Positions 8,669 through 17,361 of a stretch of DNA of 32,077 nucleotides are shown one piece after another; the stretch's first letter is position 1; each line of letters begins with the position of its first letter. Position numbers and translations under genes: made by a program. Under the pieces are notes generated by a model that did not search any database, was not told the DNA's origin, and was given only the letters and a program-made list of their open reading frames with translations. The DNA lies in IMG/VR virus record IMGVR_UViG_3300030107_002090, positions 1-32,077 of that record; one strand, 5' to 3'. This DNA is from a virus.

Positions 8669-10497
8669 GTTTATATGGCACTGTCCCCAAGGGGCTGAAA
8701 GAGAATCTGGAGTTCAGACGTGACCTGCTTCAATGGGCAGACACGATTGATCGTCAGCGCACCTTATGGACTGCCTGTAAGCACGACATCCTGTTTTTCA
8801 TCAACACATTCTGCTGGCTCTATGAGCCACGCAACAATCGTTTGGTGGGAACAACGAGTAACGTAATTCCTTTTAGAACTTACGAGTTCCAAGATAGAGC
8901 GTTTCTCGAAATGGATGAAGTGTTAGGTCAACACGACATTGGTGTGGAGAAGTCGAGAGACTTGGGAGCGACATGGATGTTCCTGACTCTCTTCTTTCAT
9001 CACTGGATGTTTCACGACTTCAGCAGCTTCGGGATTATGTCCCGTACTGCTGATCTTGTGGACAAGCCGGGGAAGAAGGACACGTTGATGTGGAAGCTAG
9101 ACTTCCTTCTCAACGGCGATGGTGGACGTGGTGGATTACCTGCTTGGATGAAACCAAGTAAGACCTATCGTTCCATGATGCTGATGGAAAACCGAGACAA
9201 CGGTTCGACGTTTGAAGGGGCATCAACCACAGAAGATGCCTTCCGTGGTGGCCGTAAGAAAGCCATTGCTATCGACGAATATGCAGCGTTTCCAAACGGT
9301 GACGACTACAAAGCGTTGGCAGCGACACAACACGCAACAGACTGTCGTGTGTTTGTATCCACTCCGAAAGGAGCAAGTGGTGCTTACTACGATGTGATGC
9401 ACACACCATCGAACATCAGGAAGATCATCCTTAACTGGACGGAGCATCCTGATCGTGGAGTTGGTTTGTACACCAGCAAGGAGGGTGTGTTGCAAATCCT
9501 TGACAAGGATTACAAGTTTCCCGAAGGCTACAAGTATGTGTTGGATGGAAAAGTTCGCGCACCATATTACGACCAAGAGTGTCAACGACCAGGAGCTACA
9601 CCCCAGTCAATCGCACAGGAACTAGACCGTGACTACGGCGGTTCTGAGTATCAGATCTTTGGCAAGGATTTGTACGAACAAGGGAAATCAGGACTGCTTC
9701 GCCCCTATGAGCAAGGAATCCTGTTTTATGACGAAGAAGACCTTACTCCCCAGTTTAATGAAACTTCGGACGGTCCGTTTAAGGTTTGGTGTCACCGTGA
9801 TAGTAGCGGTGTACCTGTAAAGAGCGGACAGTATGTGATTGGTTGTGACATCTCTGCCGGACTCGGTGGTGATTACACAAGTAACTCGGTGATGGTTGTG
9901 TCGGACACAGTAACCGGACAACAGGTGGCCGAATTTGCGACCAACACACTCAGACCAGTAGCGTTCGCTGACATGTCGATTGCGGCTTGTAAGTGGTTTA
10001 ACAACGCCTACTTAATTTGGGAAATGAATGGACCGCCGGGAGCTGCTTACACGAAGCAGATCCTCGAACGTAACTACGGGAACATTTACTACCGTGAAAT
10101 CGAGAACAAGAGTTATCGCAAGAAGACACGCAATCCAGGCTGGTTCAGTACGGACAAGAACAAACTTGCTGTACTGAGTCAGATGTCAGCAGCCATTCAG
10201 AACGGTGAATACTGTATCCGCAGTGAGAAGCTCCTGAATGAATGTCGGCAATACGTTTACAAGCAGGGGAAAGTTGTACACAGTCGTTCCATTAAAACAC
10301 AGGACGACTCGGCCAAAGGTCAGGCACATGGTGACCGAGTGATAGCAGCAGCTCTCGCATGGCACGCAACAAAAGATAGGCCAGCACGCAAACCAGTTGA
10401 ACGAGATGCTTTTGAAGAAGACTTGCCATACGGCTGCATGGCATGGCGAATCAAAGAGTACGAAGATCGTTTAGCGTTACAAAACGATGGTTGGTAA
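8665..10497 (+). CDS. terL: Terminase large subunit
   Basis: The packaging motor cuts concatemeric DNA and drives it into the procapsid. The ATPase half shows a Walker A variant VEKSRDLGATW (94-104), a Walker B with catalytic acid KAIAIDEYAAF (D204, E205) and the coupling motif VSTPKG (231-236). The nuclease half has the RNase H-like acids: D395 in GCDISAG, E453 in IWEMNGPPG and D557 in AHGDRVIAAA. The 610-aa length is normal. The start is TTG 8665: a stop lies four codons upstream in frame, the first ATG (residue 83) would delete part of the ATPase, and TTGA overlaps the preceding stop. The portal start overlaps its TAA (TAATG). Confidence 0.95.
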   Translation: MSLYGTVPKGLKENLEFRRDLLQWADTIDRQRTLWTACKHDILFFINTFCWLYEPRNNRLVGTTSNVIPFRTYEFQDRAFLEMDEVLGQHDIGVEKSRDLGATWMFLTLFFHHWMFHDFSSFGIMSRTADLVDKPGKKDTLMWKLDFLLNGDGGRGGLPAWMKPSKTYRSMMLMENRDNGSTFEGASTTEDAFRGGRKKAIAIDEYAAFPNGDDYKALAATQHATDCRVFVSTPKGASGAYYDVMHTPSNIRKIILNWTEHPDRGVGLYTSKEGVLQILDKDYKFPEGYKYVLDGKVRAPYYDQECQRPGATPQSIAQELDRDYGGSEYQIFGKDLYEQGKSGLLRPYEQGILFYDEEDLTPQFNETSDGPFKVWCHRDSSGVPVKSGQYVIGCDISAGLGGDYTSNSVMVVSDTVTGQQVAEFATNTLRPVAFADMSIAACKWFNNAYLIWEMNGPPGAAYTKQILERNYGNIYYREIENKSYRKKTRNPGWFSTDKNKLAVLSQMSAAIQNGEYCIRSEKLLNECRQYVYKQGKVVHSRSIKTQDDSAKGQAHGDRVIAAALAWHATKDRPARKPVERDAFEEDLPYGCMAWRIKEYEDRLALQNDGW

Positions 10498-12281
10498 TGA
10501 ATCCGAATAAAGAACTTGATCGCTCAAGATTGTTGAAAGCAATTCAGCATTCCACCAAAGCACTGCGACCTTTCCGTGAGGTACGCAAAGCCTTGGTGCG
10601 TGACTTTGTTGGTTCGCATTACGGTGTGACTGATGAGATGAATCGTCGTGAAGTCATTATGAACCTGATGTATCAAACGGCTGAAACGTACACGATGAGC
10701 TTAGCTGCGAACAGGCCACGATGTTTGGTGACTGCACGACACCCGGACATTGAATGGTTTGCACACACCTTCCAGTTGAGCTTAAACAATCTGATCAAAG
10801 AGATACGCCTGGAGAGCATCTTGCGAAAAGCGGTGATGGATTCTTTCTTTGCCCTTGGCATTGTGAAGGTCTACACCGCTGACGCAGGACTTGTGCAGCT
10901 GGAAGGCGAAGACGAATGGGTTGATCCCGGCAAACCTTTTGCTGAGAACATCAGCCTTGATGACTTTGTGTATGACACCACAGCGAGTGAATGGCGCAAG
11001 AGTTCGTTCTGCCTCAATAAGTACCGCATTAGTCGTGAGAAGGTGATGAACGATGCGGCATACGACCGCAAGGTTGTAGAGGAGTTGAAACCAGCGACTC
11101 AGTACCCTAACTATTCCAGTGATTCTGGTGAGGTTCCGGTGCGTGAGTTATTACGAAGTGAAACCACTGAAGCTGGCATCGACCCGATGATTGACCTGAT
11201 GGACATCTGGCTTCCCAAAGACAATCTGATTGTCACGATGCCGGTTGGTAAAGACACAAAGCCAGTACGCATCGTTGAATGGGAAGGTCCTGAAAACGGA
11301 CCCTATCACACATTAAGCCTAACGTGTGAAGTGCCGGACAACATTATGCCGGTATCACCAGCGATGAACCTCAAGCCACTGAGTGATCTGGTCAACGGAC
11401 TACTGAGAAAACAGAAACGACAGGCTCAACGACAGAAGGATATTCCGTTTTATCAGGCTGGACATCAGGACGATGCTCGCCGGATTGAACGTGCCAGTGA
11501 TGGTGAATGGACACGAGTAGATAACCCCGACAGTGTAAACGTAATGAAGATGGGTGGAGTGGATTCACAGAATCAGGCGTTTTCGCACAGCATGAGAGAT
11601 ACATTCGACCGGATGGCTGGGAACTTGCAGATGATGGCAGGTCTTGGTCCCCAAGCGGATACGCTAGGCCAAGATAAGCTGATCCATGGTGCTGTGTCAA
11701 AGCGAGAAGCGAACATGCAGTATCGTGTCGTGGACTTTACATCTCGAATCTGCAAGGATCTCGGTTTACTGCTTTGGCAGGATGAGATGCTTGAGATTCC
11801 AAACGAGTTTGAAGCTGCTGGTCAAACCATTAGAGCTGACTGGGACCCCGAAGTTCGTGAGGGCAATTTCCTCGATTACAACTTTGAAGTTGAACCTTTC
11901 AGCATGATGTACAAGTCTCCAAGTGAGCGTGTTCAGGGACTGACAAACTTTGTAACACAGATTGCTATGCCAATGGAACAAGTGCTTGCTCAGGCTGGTG
12001 GAGCAGTAGACATGCAGGAACTCACTGAAGTCTACGCAGACCTGATGGACATGCCACGACTAAGGTCGATTGTGAAGTTCGATCAGCCGGGCAGTGAGCG
12101 ACCTGGACCTACTCCAGAGCAACCAGCTCAGGCCACACACACAGTTCGTGAGTCAGTTCGCAAGAGTGTTTCCACCGGCGGCACAGACAAAGCCAGAAGC
12201 AACGTGATGCAACAGCTACTGCAAGGTGGCCAGCCTAACGAGCAGCAGATGGGAATGATGGGCAGAGAGAAAGCAACTTAA
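10497..12281 (+). CDS. Portal protein
   Basis: A 594-aa protein directly after the large terminase, as expected for the dodecameric DNA entry ring. The N-terminal helices include RPFREVRKALVRDFVGSHYG and REVIMNLMYQTAETYTMSLA. The central part carries ISLDDFVYDTTASEWRKSSF and, near residue 300, MPVSPAMNLKPLSDLVNGLL. It also has the wing/stem-like LRKQKRQAQRQKDIPFYQ and a conserved-looking SVNVMKMGGVDSQNQAF. The C-terminal tail is Pro/Gln-rich with NVMQQLLQGGQPNEQQMGMM. I chose ATG 10497 (TAATG) over an ATG 54 nt upstream inside the terminase gene. The assignment combines position, length and overall pattern. Confidence 0.88.
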   Translation: MNPNKELDRSRLLKAIQHSTKALRPFREVRKALVRDFVGSHYGVTDEMNRREVIMNLMYQTAETYTMSLAANRPRCLVTARHPDIEWFAHTFQLSLNNLIKEIRLESILRKAVMDSFFALGIVKVYTADAGLVQLEGEDEWVDPGKPFAENISLDDFVYDTTASEWRKSSFCLNKYRISREKVMNDAAYDRKVVEELKPATQYPNYSSDSGEVPVRELLRSETTEAGIDPMIDLMDIWLPKDNLIVTMPVGKDTKPVRIVEWEGPENGPYHTLSLTCEVPDNIMPVSPAMNLKPLSDLVNGLLRKQKRQAQRQKDIPFYQAGHQDDARRIERASDGEWTRVDNPDSVNVMKMGGVDSQNQAFSHSMRDTFDRMAGNLQMMAGLGPQADTLGQDKLIHGAVSKREANMQYRVVDFTSRICKDLGLLLWQDEMLEIPNEFEAAGQTIRADWDPEVREGNFLDYNFEVEPFSMMYKSPSERVQGLTNFVTQIAMPMEQVLAQAGGAVDMQELTEVYADLMDMPRLRSIVKFDQPGSERPGPTPEQPAQATHTVRESVRKSVSTGGTDKARSNVMQQLLQGGQPNEQQMGMMGREKAT

Positions 12282-12601
12282 TGGCTAAGAAATACTATTG
12301 GCGTGATAACGACGGAAAACTCGCTTGGCATGACGAGCCAGCACCTGAGTTTGGAAAAGAGAACGTAAAGAAAGTGGATAGACGGCTAGGCACAAATGCC
12401 TGGTCAACCGGCTTGGTTAGTGACGCTGCTGGTGTGCATCCAACTCAGGTTCGAGAGTTTCGAGAAGACGTACAGAAGAATGGATTTACAGGAGTATCGT
12501 TCACTGACAGTGGTGACTGTGTTTTTCACTCACGCCGTGAACGCGCACGCTATTTGAAGCACCGTGGTCTTTTCGACCGTAACGGTGGTTATGGAGATTG
12601 A
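12281..12601 (+). CDS. Conserved small phage protein after portal, 106 aa
   Basis: Starts by TAATG coupling to the portal gene. The sequence has LVSDAAGVHPTQVREFREDV, then SFTDSGDCVFHSRRERARYL, then KHRGLFDRNGGYGD. A pattern of this kind (a helix with GVHP-Q, then F-SR--R--YLK--G--D--GGYGD) recurs from memory in small proteins of phage head modules, often of FmdB or zinc-ribbon-like size but without the cysteines. The role is unknown; it may help assemble or stabilise the head. Confidence 0.78.
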   Translation: MAKKYYWRDNDGKLAWHDEPAPEFGKENVKKVDRRLGTNAWSTGLVSDAAGVHPTQVREFREDVQKNGFTGVSFTDSGDCVFHSRRERARYLKHRGLFDRNGGYGD

Positions 12602-12602
12602 G

Positions 12603-13604
12603 ATGCCAGAAGAAATTAATGAAGAATCACAGGAAGAAGAAATCACTCTTACTGAAGATGATTTAGCGGTGATCGATGAGGTTGAAGCAGACCACGAAGA
12701 ATCGCACGAAATAGAACAATCAGACTCTGTTGATTCAGAGCCTGAACCAGTCGTTAATGATGAACCTTCCATTAATGACGATGTGTCTGGTCAGACGTTT
12801 AATCCTGACTTGGTGGCACGCGCTCAGCAGTATGGACTCGATCCACACGGCTTTGCAAACGAAGAGCAGTTGAATTATGTAGTGAGCGAGTTCAACAAAG
12901 GTAATGATAATCTCTACCAATGGCAGAACTGGTATCAAAACCAACTACAGACACAACAAGCTCAGACCGCTGAAACTTATCGTTCTCAGCAACCTCAGTT
13001 CCGAGTGGACCTGAGTGATGATTACGACGAGGGACTACGATTAGCAATCGATCAGATGGCTATGCAAATGCAGTCATACTACGATCAGCAGCTCGATACG
13101 GTCGCTCGCAGTATTCTCGATCAGCAAGATCGAATTGCCTATCAACAACAGTATGTGTCGCAAGCTGAAGCCTATCAGCAACAGCAGTACGCAGCTGGAG
13201 AGTTAGATCAATTCAATAGTGCTGTGTCTCGTTTAGATGACCAAACACTTTTTGGTGATTCGCCTTATCAGGAACTTGTGCCGGGTAGTCAGGAAGCACA
13301 AAACATGGAACGCCTGTTCGATCAGGTCAACGTGTTAGCTGCTGGTTATGAAGCTCAGGGACTTCTAGCTCCTCAACAGGAAGAGCTAGTGAAACAGGCA
13401 TATCACACTGTGTTTGGTGAACAAATTAGTAACCAACACCGACAACGATTCAATGACCGTGCAAGGCGCAATTCTCGCCGTAGACTCGGTTCAGGTGCAA
13501 CGACCGCTGCTCAACCAGAGCTGGCTGAAGATGTAGATGAACTGGTCAACAGTGAGGTACTTAGAGAGTTTTACGACTCTGCCTTGACGGACAACGGATC
13601 TTAG
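12603..13604 (+). CDS. Probable scaffolding protein
   Basis: Lies between the portal and the major capsid gene, the standard place for the scaffold that shapes the procapsid and is later removed. The start is ATG 12603, with GGAG six bases upstream; a frame beginning at 12564 lies inside the previous gene. The 333-aa product has a very acidic N-terminus (ITLTEDDLAVIDEVEADHEE) and a short motif PDLVARAQQYGLDPHGFANE. A glutamine-rich helical middle (residues about 115-220, many QQQ) follows, and a basic C-terminus RQRFNDRARRNSRRRLG ends in an acidic tail. An acidic N-terminus, coiled middle and basic capsid-binding end is the classic scaffold plan. Sequence-level homology cannot be shown here. 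Confidence 0.82.
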   Translation: MPEEINEESQEEEITLTEDDLAVIDEVEADHEESHEIEQSDSVDSEPEPVVNDEPSINDDVSGQTFNPDLVARAQQYGLDPHGFANEEQLNYVVSEFNKGNDNLYQWQNWYQNQLQTQQAQTAETYRSQQPQFRVDLSDDYDEGLRLAIDQMAMQMQSYYDQQLDTVARSILDQQDRIAYQQQYVSQAEAYQQQQYAAGELDQFNSAVSRLDDQTLFGDSPYQELVPGSQEAQNMERLFDQVNVLAAGYEAQGLLAPQQEELVKQAYHTVFGEQISNQHRQRFNDRARRNSRRRLGSGATTAAQPELAEDVDELVNSEVLREFYDSALTDNGS

Positions 13605-13631
13605 TCGGTCTGAATATAGGAGGGCAATAAC

Positions 13632-14690
13632 ATGCCTTTACTTCCAGACCAGCTCGGTGATTTCGTTACCCTAACTCTCAACAACTTCAAGAAGAAGAGT
13701 TGGGTTGACTTGTCACTGGATAAGCAACACCATGTCTTCGCTCAGAAATTTCTGAGTGGGAAGACTCGTACTCCGTATTCTGGCGGTGGACAACTTGAAT
13801 GGAAGGTTCAAACAACGAACACTGGAACAGCAAAGTTCTCTGAGCTTTACAGTGTTGACGCTACATCAGTCAAAGACCTGATGACCACAGCGAAGCAACC
13901 TTTCACAAAAGCAACTGTCAACTTCAGCTATGACGTTGATGAAGATGCGTTCCAAAGTGACCGTGAAACTATCATTCGTGAGATTGATATTCGTCGTCAC
14001 TCTGCTTTCAACGACTACTTTGAGTTGATGGAAGAAGCTCTGTGGACTGCACCTAGTAGCTCGACAGAAAGCCCACGAAGCCCATCTGGGATTCCATTCT
14101 GGATTCAGAAGTCTACTACGACTCCTGGCGGTGGATTCACTGGTGGAGATCCGAGTGGTTTTTCATCTGGTGCTGCTAATATTGCAGTTGCTGATGTTCC
14201 GAACTGGAAGAACTGGGCGTTTAATTACACCAGTGCCGGTTCTCGTGATGACCTCGTAGCCAAGCTGCGTAAGGCCATTGCTCACTGTTACTTCCAAGCC
14301 CCCAAGCAGTTCTCTGAACTTGCCGGTGGAAAAGCTGCAAGTGACCACATGTTCTATACCACTTACTCAGTCATCTCTGACTTAGAGAAGCTCTTGGAAA
14401 GTCGCAACGACAATCTGGGAACGGATCTGATGAAGTACGCTGGCTCGGTTGTGATTAAGGGCAACCCTGTCGTGTGGGTTCCATATCTGGACTCAAACGA
14501 TTCTTCAAACCCAATCTACGGTGTGAACCACAAGACATTGCAATGGCACTACAAGAAGGGCCGTGACATGTTGTGGCATCCACCACAGAAAGCTGCTCGT
14601 CAGCATACTGTGCGTGAAGTTCACATGGATGCTTGGGGTAACTTCATCTGCCTGAATCGCCGTCGAAACTTCGTCGGATATGTGGCCTAA
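13632..14690 (+). CDS. Major capsid protein
   Basis: A 352-aa protein preceded by the strongest ribosome-binding site of the window (AGGAGGG, nine bases before ATG), as expected for the most abundant virion protein. N-terminal segments include LGDFVTLTLNNFKKKSWVDL and an extended-loop-like stretch RTPYSGGGQLEWKVQTTNTG. They are followed by the long helix-rich part EDAFQSDRETIIREIDIRRH and domain cores with DLVAKLRKAIAHCYFQAPKQ and VVIKGNPVVWVPYLDSND. The C-terminus is AWGNFICLNRRRNFVGYVA. The order portal, scaffold, this gene, decoration protein supports an HK97-fold capsid subunit. Confidence 0.9.
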   Translation: MPLLPDQLGDFVTLTLNNFKKKSWVDLSLDKQHHVFAQKFLSGKTRTPYSGGGQLEWKVQTTNTGTAKFSELYSVDATSVKDLMTTAKQPFTKATVNFSYDVDEDAFQSDRETIIREIDIRRHSAFNDYFELMEEALWTAPSSSTESPRSPSGIPFWIQKSTTTPGGGFTGGDPSGFSSGAANIAVADVPNWKNWAFNYTSAGSRDDLVAKLRKAIAHCYFQAPKQFSELAGGKAASDHMFYTTYSVISDLEKLLESRNDNLGTDLMKYAGSVVIKGNPVVWVPYLDSNDSSNPIYGVNHKTLQWHYKKGRDMLWHPPQKAARQHTVREVHMDAWGNFICLNRRRNFVGYVA

Positions 14691-14710
14691 TTAGGAAAGG
14701 AGTTTGAATA

Positions 14711-15466
14711 ATGGGTGACCTTTATCTCAAACCGCAACGTGGGTCGAGCAATCTCTTGCGAGGTTTGTCTCCGACCGTCTGGAGCCAGTCTCCACTAACG
14801 CAGCTTAGCGTTGGTGGGTTAGACGAAGGCTTCGGAATCATCGACGACTTTCTGACGTTTGATGATGAGAACAAATGGGTTCTCACACAGGCAACTGCCG
14901 GTACTGCTGCTCTTGATGCTGCTGCCAAAGGTGGTGTGTTGTTACTGGATTCTGCCAGTTCAACAAACAACCAAGGTGTGCAGATTCAGTTGGGTGGTGC
15001 TGCGGGTGCTAGTTCGTTTATTCCGAACGCTAACGCAACTATTTACTACGAAGCACGAGTAAAGATTGCTGACATCGGTAGTACAACCTGCCAGATGTTT
15101 GCTGGTCTTGCGATTGTTGACACCTCTGTGTTTGCTTCTGCTGCTAACAGCACGGCAAATCACATTGGCTTTGAAGCAATCAACTCGACTGCTATGGGTA
15201 TTCACAGCGAAAAAGCTGGTTCACGAAGTTCAACTGCATCAGTTCACACTGTTGTAGATGACACCTATGTGAAACTCGGTTTTGTCGTGGATGGTCTTAC
15301 GAAGATTACGCCATACGTTAATGGCGTAGCTAAGGACACCATCACTACGAATATCCCAATCGTAGCAATGACACCTAGCTTTGTTTGCCACAGTTCTGGC
15401 ACGACTGATCCTATCGTACATGTCGATTGGGTTGCTTGTGTTCAGGCTGAGCAAATTGCTAACTAA
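14711..15466 (+). CDS. Probable capsid decoration protein with lectin-like fold
   Basis: It has a strong AAGGAG site and sits right after the capsid gene. The 251-aa product starts with a short arm (MGDLYLKPQRGSSNLLRGLS), followed by a beta-rich domain from about residue 45. That domain contains DDFLTFDDENKWVLTQATAG, YYEARVKIADIGSTTCQMFA, GLAIVDTS, DTYVKLGFVVDGLTKITPYV and a final HVDWVACVQAEQ. This strand pattern is that of a concanavalin/LamG-type sandwich, used by many phages on the capsid surface, perhaps to bind sugars. The exact role is inferred from order and fold impression. Confidence 0.78.
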   Translation: MGDLYLKPQRGSSNLLRGLSPTVWSQSPLTQLSVGGLDEGFGIIDDFLTFDDENKWVLTQATAGTAALDAAAKGGVLLLDSASSTNNQGVQIQLGGAAGASSFIPNANATIYYEARVKIADIGSTTCQMFAGLAIVDTSVFASAANSTANHIGFEAINSTAMGIHSEKAGSRSSTASVHTVVDDTYVKLGFVVDGLTKITPYVNGVAKDTITTNIPIVAMTPSFVCHSSGTTDPIVHVDWVACVQAEQIAN

Positions 15467-15473
15467 GTCTCCT

Positions 15474-15526
15474 GTGCGTCAGCTCTGGCGTAGTGGCTTC
15501 GGCTGCTGCGTCAGGGCGACTCGCAC
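15474..15526 (+). other. UUCG-capped hairpin in the spacer after the decoration gene
   Basis: A 10-bp stem with wobble pairs (GCGTAGTGGC at 15488-15497 and GCTGCTGCGT at 15502-15511) is capped by UUCG. It is enclosed by a second stem, GTGCG (15474-15478) with CGCAC (15522-15526). No U-run follows, so it is not a typical terminator. It is the longest non-coding gap of the rightward arm (77 nt) and lies where transcript processing or attenuation after the capsid genes would make sense. Confidence 0.5.
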
Positions 15527-15543
15527 ATCTCTGAAAGAATCAA

Positions 15544-16647
15544 ATGGCTTTTGTACGAAATGAAGCGGTCACAGGTTTTACCTTTGGCCTCGTAAACAAA
15601 TCAAGCGGTGCAGCACTGACTGGTGTTGCCAGTGCGATTGGTAAGTACATCACCAAAGATGGTGGAACACAAGCAAGCATCTCAGGCTCAATCGCTGAAG
15701 AAGGCAATGGCCAGTACAGCGTGAACTTAACTGCCACCGAGATGAATGCTTCTGTGGTTGGTTTGTTATTCACACACACCAATGCCATTCCGGTTCAGTT
15801 CACAATCAAGACACTTGGCAGCCCGGCAGACACCTCCACCGAATCAACGCTGAGTCTCACCTATGCAGACATTCGCAAGGAGATTGGCTGGTTCCTATTC
15901 GGTGAACGCACAAGTTCCAACTGGTCGAGCGACGAAGGTTCACAGATCGACGACATCGTGAAGTCTGGTCTTCGCAACTTCTACCACCCGGCTCCAACAC
16001 AGCAGTCTCCGACTGGTTATAAGTGGACTTTTCTTGAACCAACAACAACTCTATCCACAGTCGCCAACACATCGAACTACACGCTCAGTGCAGACTTTGG
16101 CGGCTTGATAGGCCAGATGACTTATTCATCCGATGACAGTCGCTGGTTTCCAGTCGAAATAACCGGAGAGCATCGAATTCGTGTGTTGCGACAGCGAGAT
16201 TACAGCGATCTTGCGAGTGACCCGAAACTCGCTGCTATCCGACCTATTAGTTCTGATGGATCGAACGGTCAGCGATTTCAGCTAATGCTTTATCCCAAAC
16301 CGGATAAAGTCTACACGCTCAGTTATCGCTACCACGCACTACCCGGAAAGATTGACGCAAGCTATCCATATCCCAAAGGTGGACAGGCACATGCCGAGAC
16401 AATTCTCGAATCGTGTCTGGCAGTCGCTGAAGCACGCATGGACAACAACGCAGGGATTCACGCTGCTGCTTTCCAGAACCGGCTCAACGCATCCATTGCC
16501 TACGACAAGCTCATGCACACACCAGAACGCATGGGCTACAACGGTGACGGTTCAGATCAGGACTCATGGAGCGAGCAACAAAACAGATTTATGAACGGTG
16601 ACGTTGTGAAGTACAACGGCTCATTTTTTACTGACACGAACCCATAG
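15544..16647 (+). CDS. Putative head-tail adaptor fused to a beta domain, 367 aa
   Basis: Residues about 8-88 are a copy of the beta domain seen in the 138-aa and fibre proteins (TGFTFGLVNKSSGAAL, KYITKDGGTQ, EEGNGQYSVNLTATEMNASV, FTHTNAIPVQFTIKT). From about residue 98 a second domain begins (LSLTYADIRKEIGWFLFGER, then GSQIDDIVKSGLRNFYHPAP, and later TYSLSYRY-type strands). It ends in a helical part with ETILESCLAVAEARMDNNAG and RLNASIAYDKLMHTPERMGY. The second domain recalls adaptor/tail-tubular A-type proteins of short-tailed phages, and its place between capsid genes and the nozzle-like gene fits. The fusion is unusual. The ribosome-binding site is weak. Confidence 0.72.
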   Translation: MAFVRNEAVTGFTFGLVNKSSGAALTGVASAIGKYITKDGGTQASISGSIAEEGNGQYSVNLTATEMNASVVGLLFTHTNAIPVQFTIKTLGSPADTSTESTLSLTYADIRKEIGWFLFGERTSSNWSSDEGSQIDDIVKSGLRNFYHPAPTQQSPTGYKWTFLEPTTTLSTVANTSNYTLSADFGGLIGQMTYSSDDSRWFPVEITGEHRIRVLRQRDYSDLASDPKLAAIRPISSDGSNGQRFQLMLYPKPDKVYTLSYRYHALPGKIDASYPYPKGGQAHAETILESCLAVAEARMDNNAGIHAAAFQNRLNASIAYDKLMHTPERMGYNGDGSDQDSWSEQQNRFMNGDVVKYNGSFFTDTNP

Positions 16648-16654
16648 GTGAACT

Positions 16655-16978
16655 ATGCACTGCACACCTCAAAACGATGTGTTATCCAGCGTCACTGTAA
16701 GCGATGACAAGGACAACTCAACTGCGATTGTGTTCTCAGGATTTACGAAGGGAATAGTGTTCGTTCCCAACGGTTCTTCGATCACAGCGATTACTTACTG
16801 GATTGCCAGTACAGAAGATGGCACTTACCAGCAGCTTTACAACGCTGGTAGTGCTATTTCAACAACGGTAGCTGCCGACCGAACGTATGCACTTGCCAGT
16901 GCTATCGAAGGTGCAGCTTTTCTCAAACTGCAAGGCGATGCTGCCGGAACAGTGGACTTACATTTAATCTCTTCCTAA
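16655..16978 (+). CDS. Small virion-type beta protein, 107 aa
   Basis: An AGGTGA site precedes the ATG, seven bases after the previous stop codon. The sequence, rich in T, S and A with strands (STAIVFSGFTKGIVFVPNGS, SITAITYWIASTEDGTYQQL, YALASAIEGAAFLKLQGDAA), suggests a small beta sandwich, similar in style to head-fibre or decoration modules. No further assignment can be made. Confidence 0.72.
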   Translation: MHCTPQNDVLSSVTVSDDKDNSTAIVFSGFTKGIVFVPNGSSITAITYWIASTEDGTYQQLYNAGSAISTTVAADRTYALASAIEGAAFLKLQGDAAGTVDLHLISS

Positions 16979-16992
16979 TAAGGAACCCTTTG

Positions 16993-17361
16993 ATGAGTGG
17001 ACATAACATTCTTCAACAAATTGGACGTGAACCAGGATTGGAGATCGTCGATCCAGGTGCAGGCGGTACGATTCCGGTTGACCGTAGTTTTGGTATTTGC
17101 AGTGTTGTTACTGCTGCTTCGGAAGCGCGTAAAATTGCTTCTCCAGAAAGAGCTGGAATCGTGATCTCTATCTGTTTGAAAACAGATGGTGGTGACCTAG
17201 CAATTACCGGCGAAGGCTCTGAAATCCTGAATAGTGGTAATGGTACGGAAACGACTGCGACCATGGCTGATGCAGGTGACCTACTGACACTCATAAGTAT
17301 CAACAAAGGTACATCGATTGTCTGGTCACCTATTGCTAACAATGGAGCGGCGATGAGCTAA
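16993..17361 (+). CDS. Small virion-type beta protein, 122 aa
   Basis: The start is ATG 16993 with AAGGA eight to nine bases upstream; a TTG one codon earlier is less likely. The N-terminus MSGHNILQQIGREPGLEIVD precedes a beta-rich body (RKIASPERAGIVISICLKTD and TATMADAGDLLTLISINKGT). From memory this style recurs in phage tail or head accessory proteins whose middle reads as a quality-like adaptor strand set, but I cannot name the family. It is coupled to the nozzle-like gene by TAATG. Confidence 0.7.
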   Translation: MSGHNILQQIGREPGLEIVDPGAGGTIPVDRSFGICSVVTAASEARKIASPERAGIVISICLKTDGGDLAITGEGSEILNSGNGTETTATMADAGDLLTLISINKGTSIVWSPIANNGAAMS

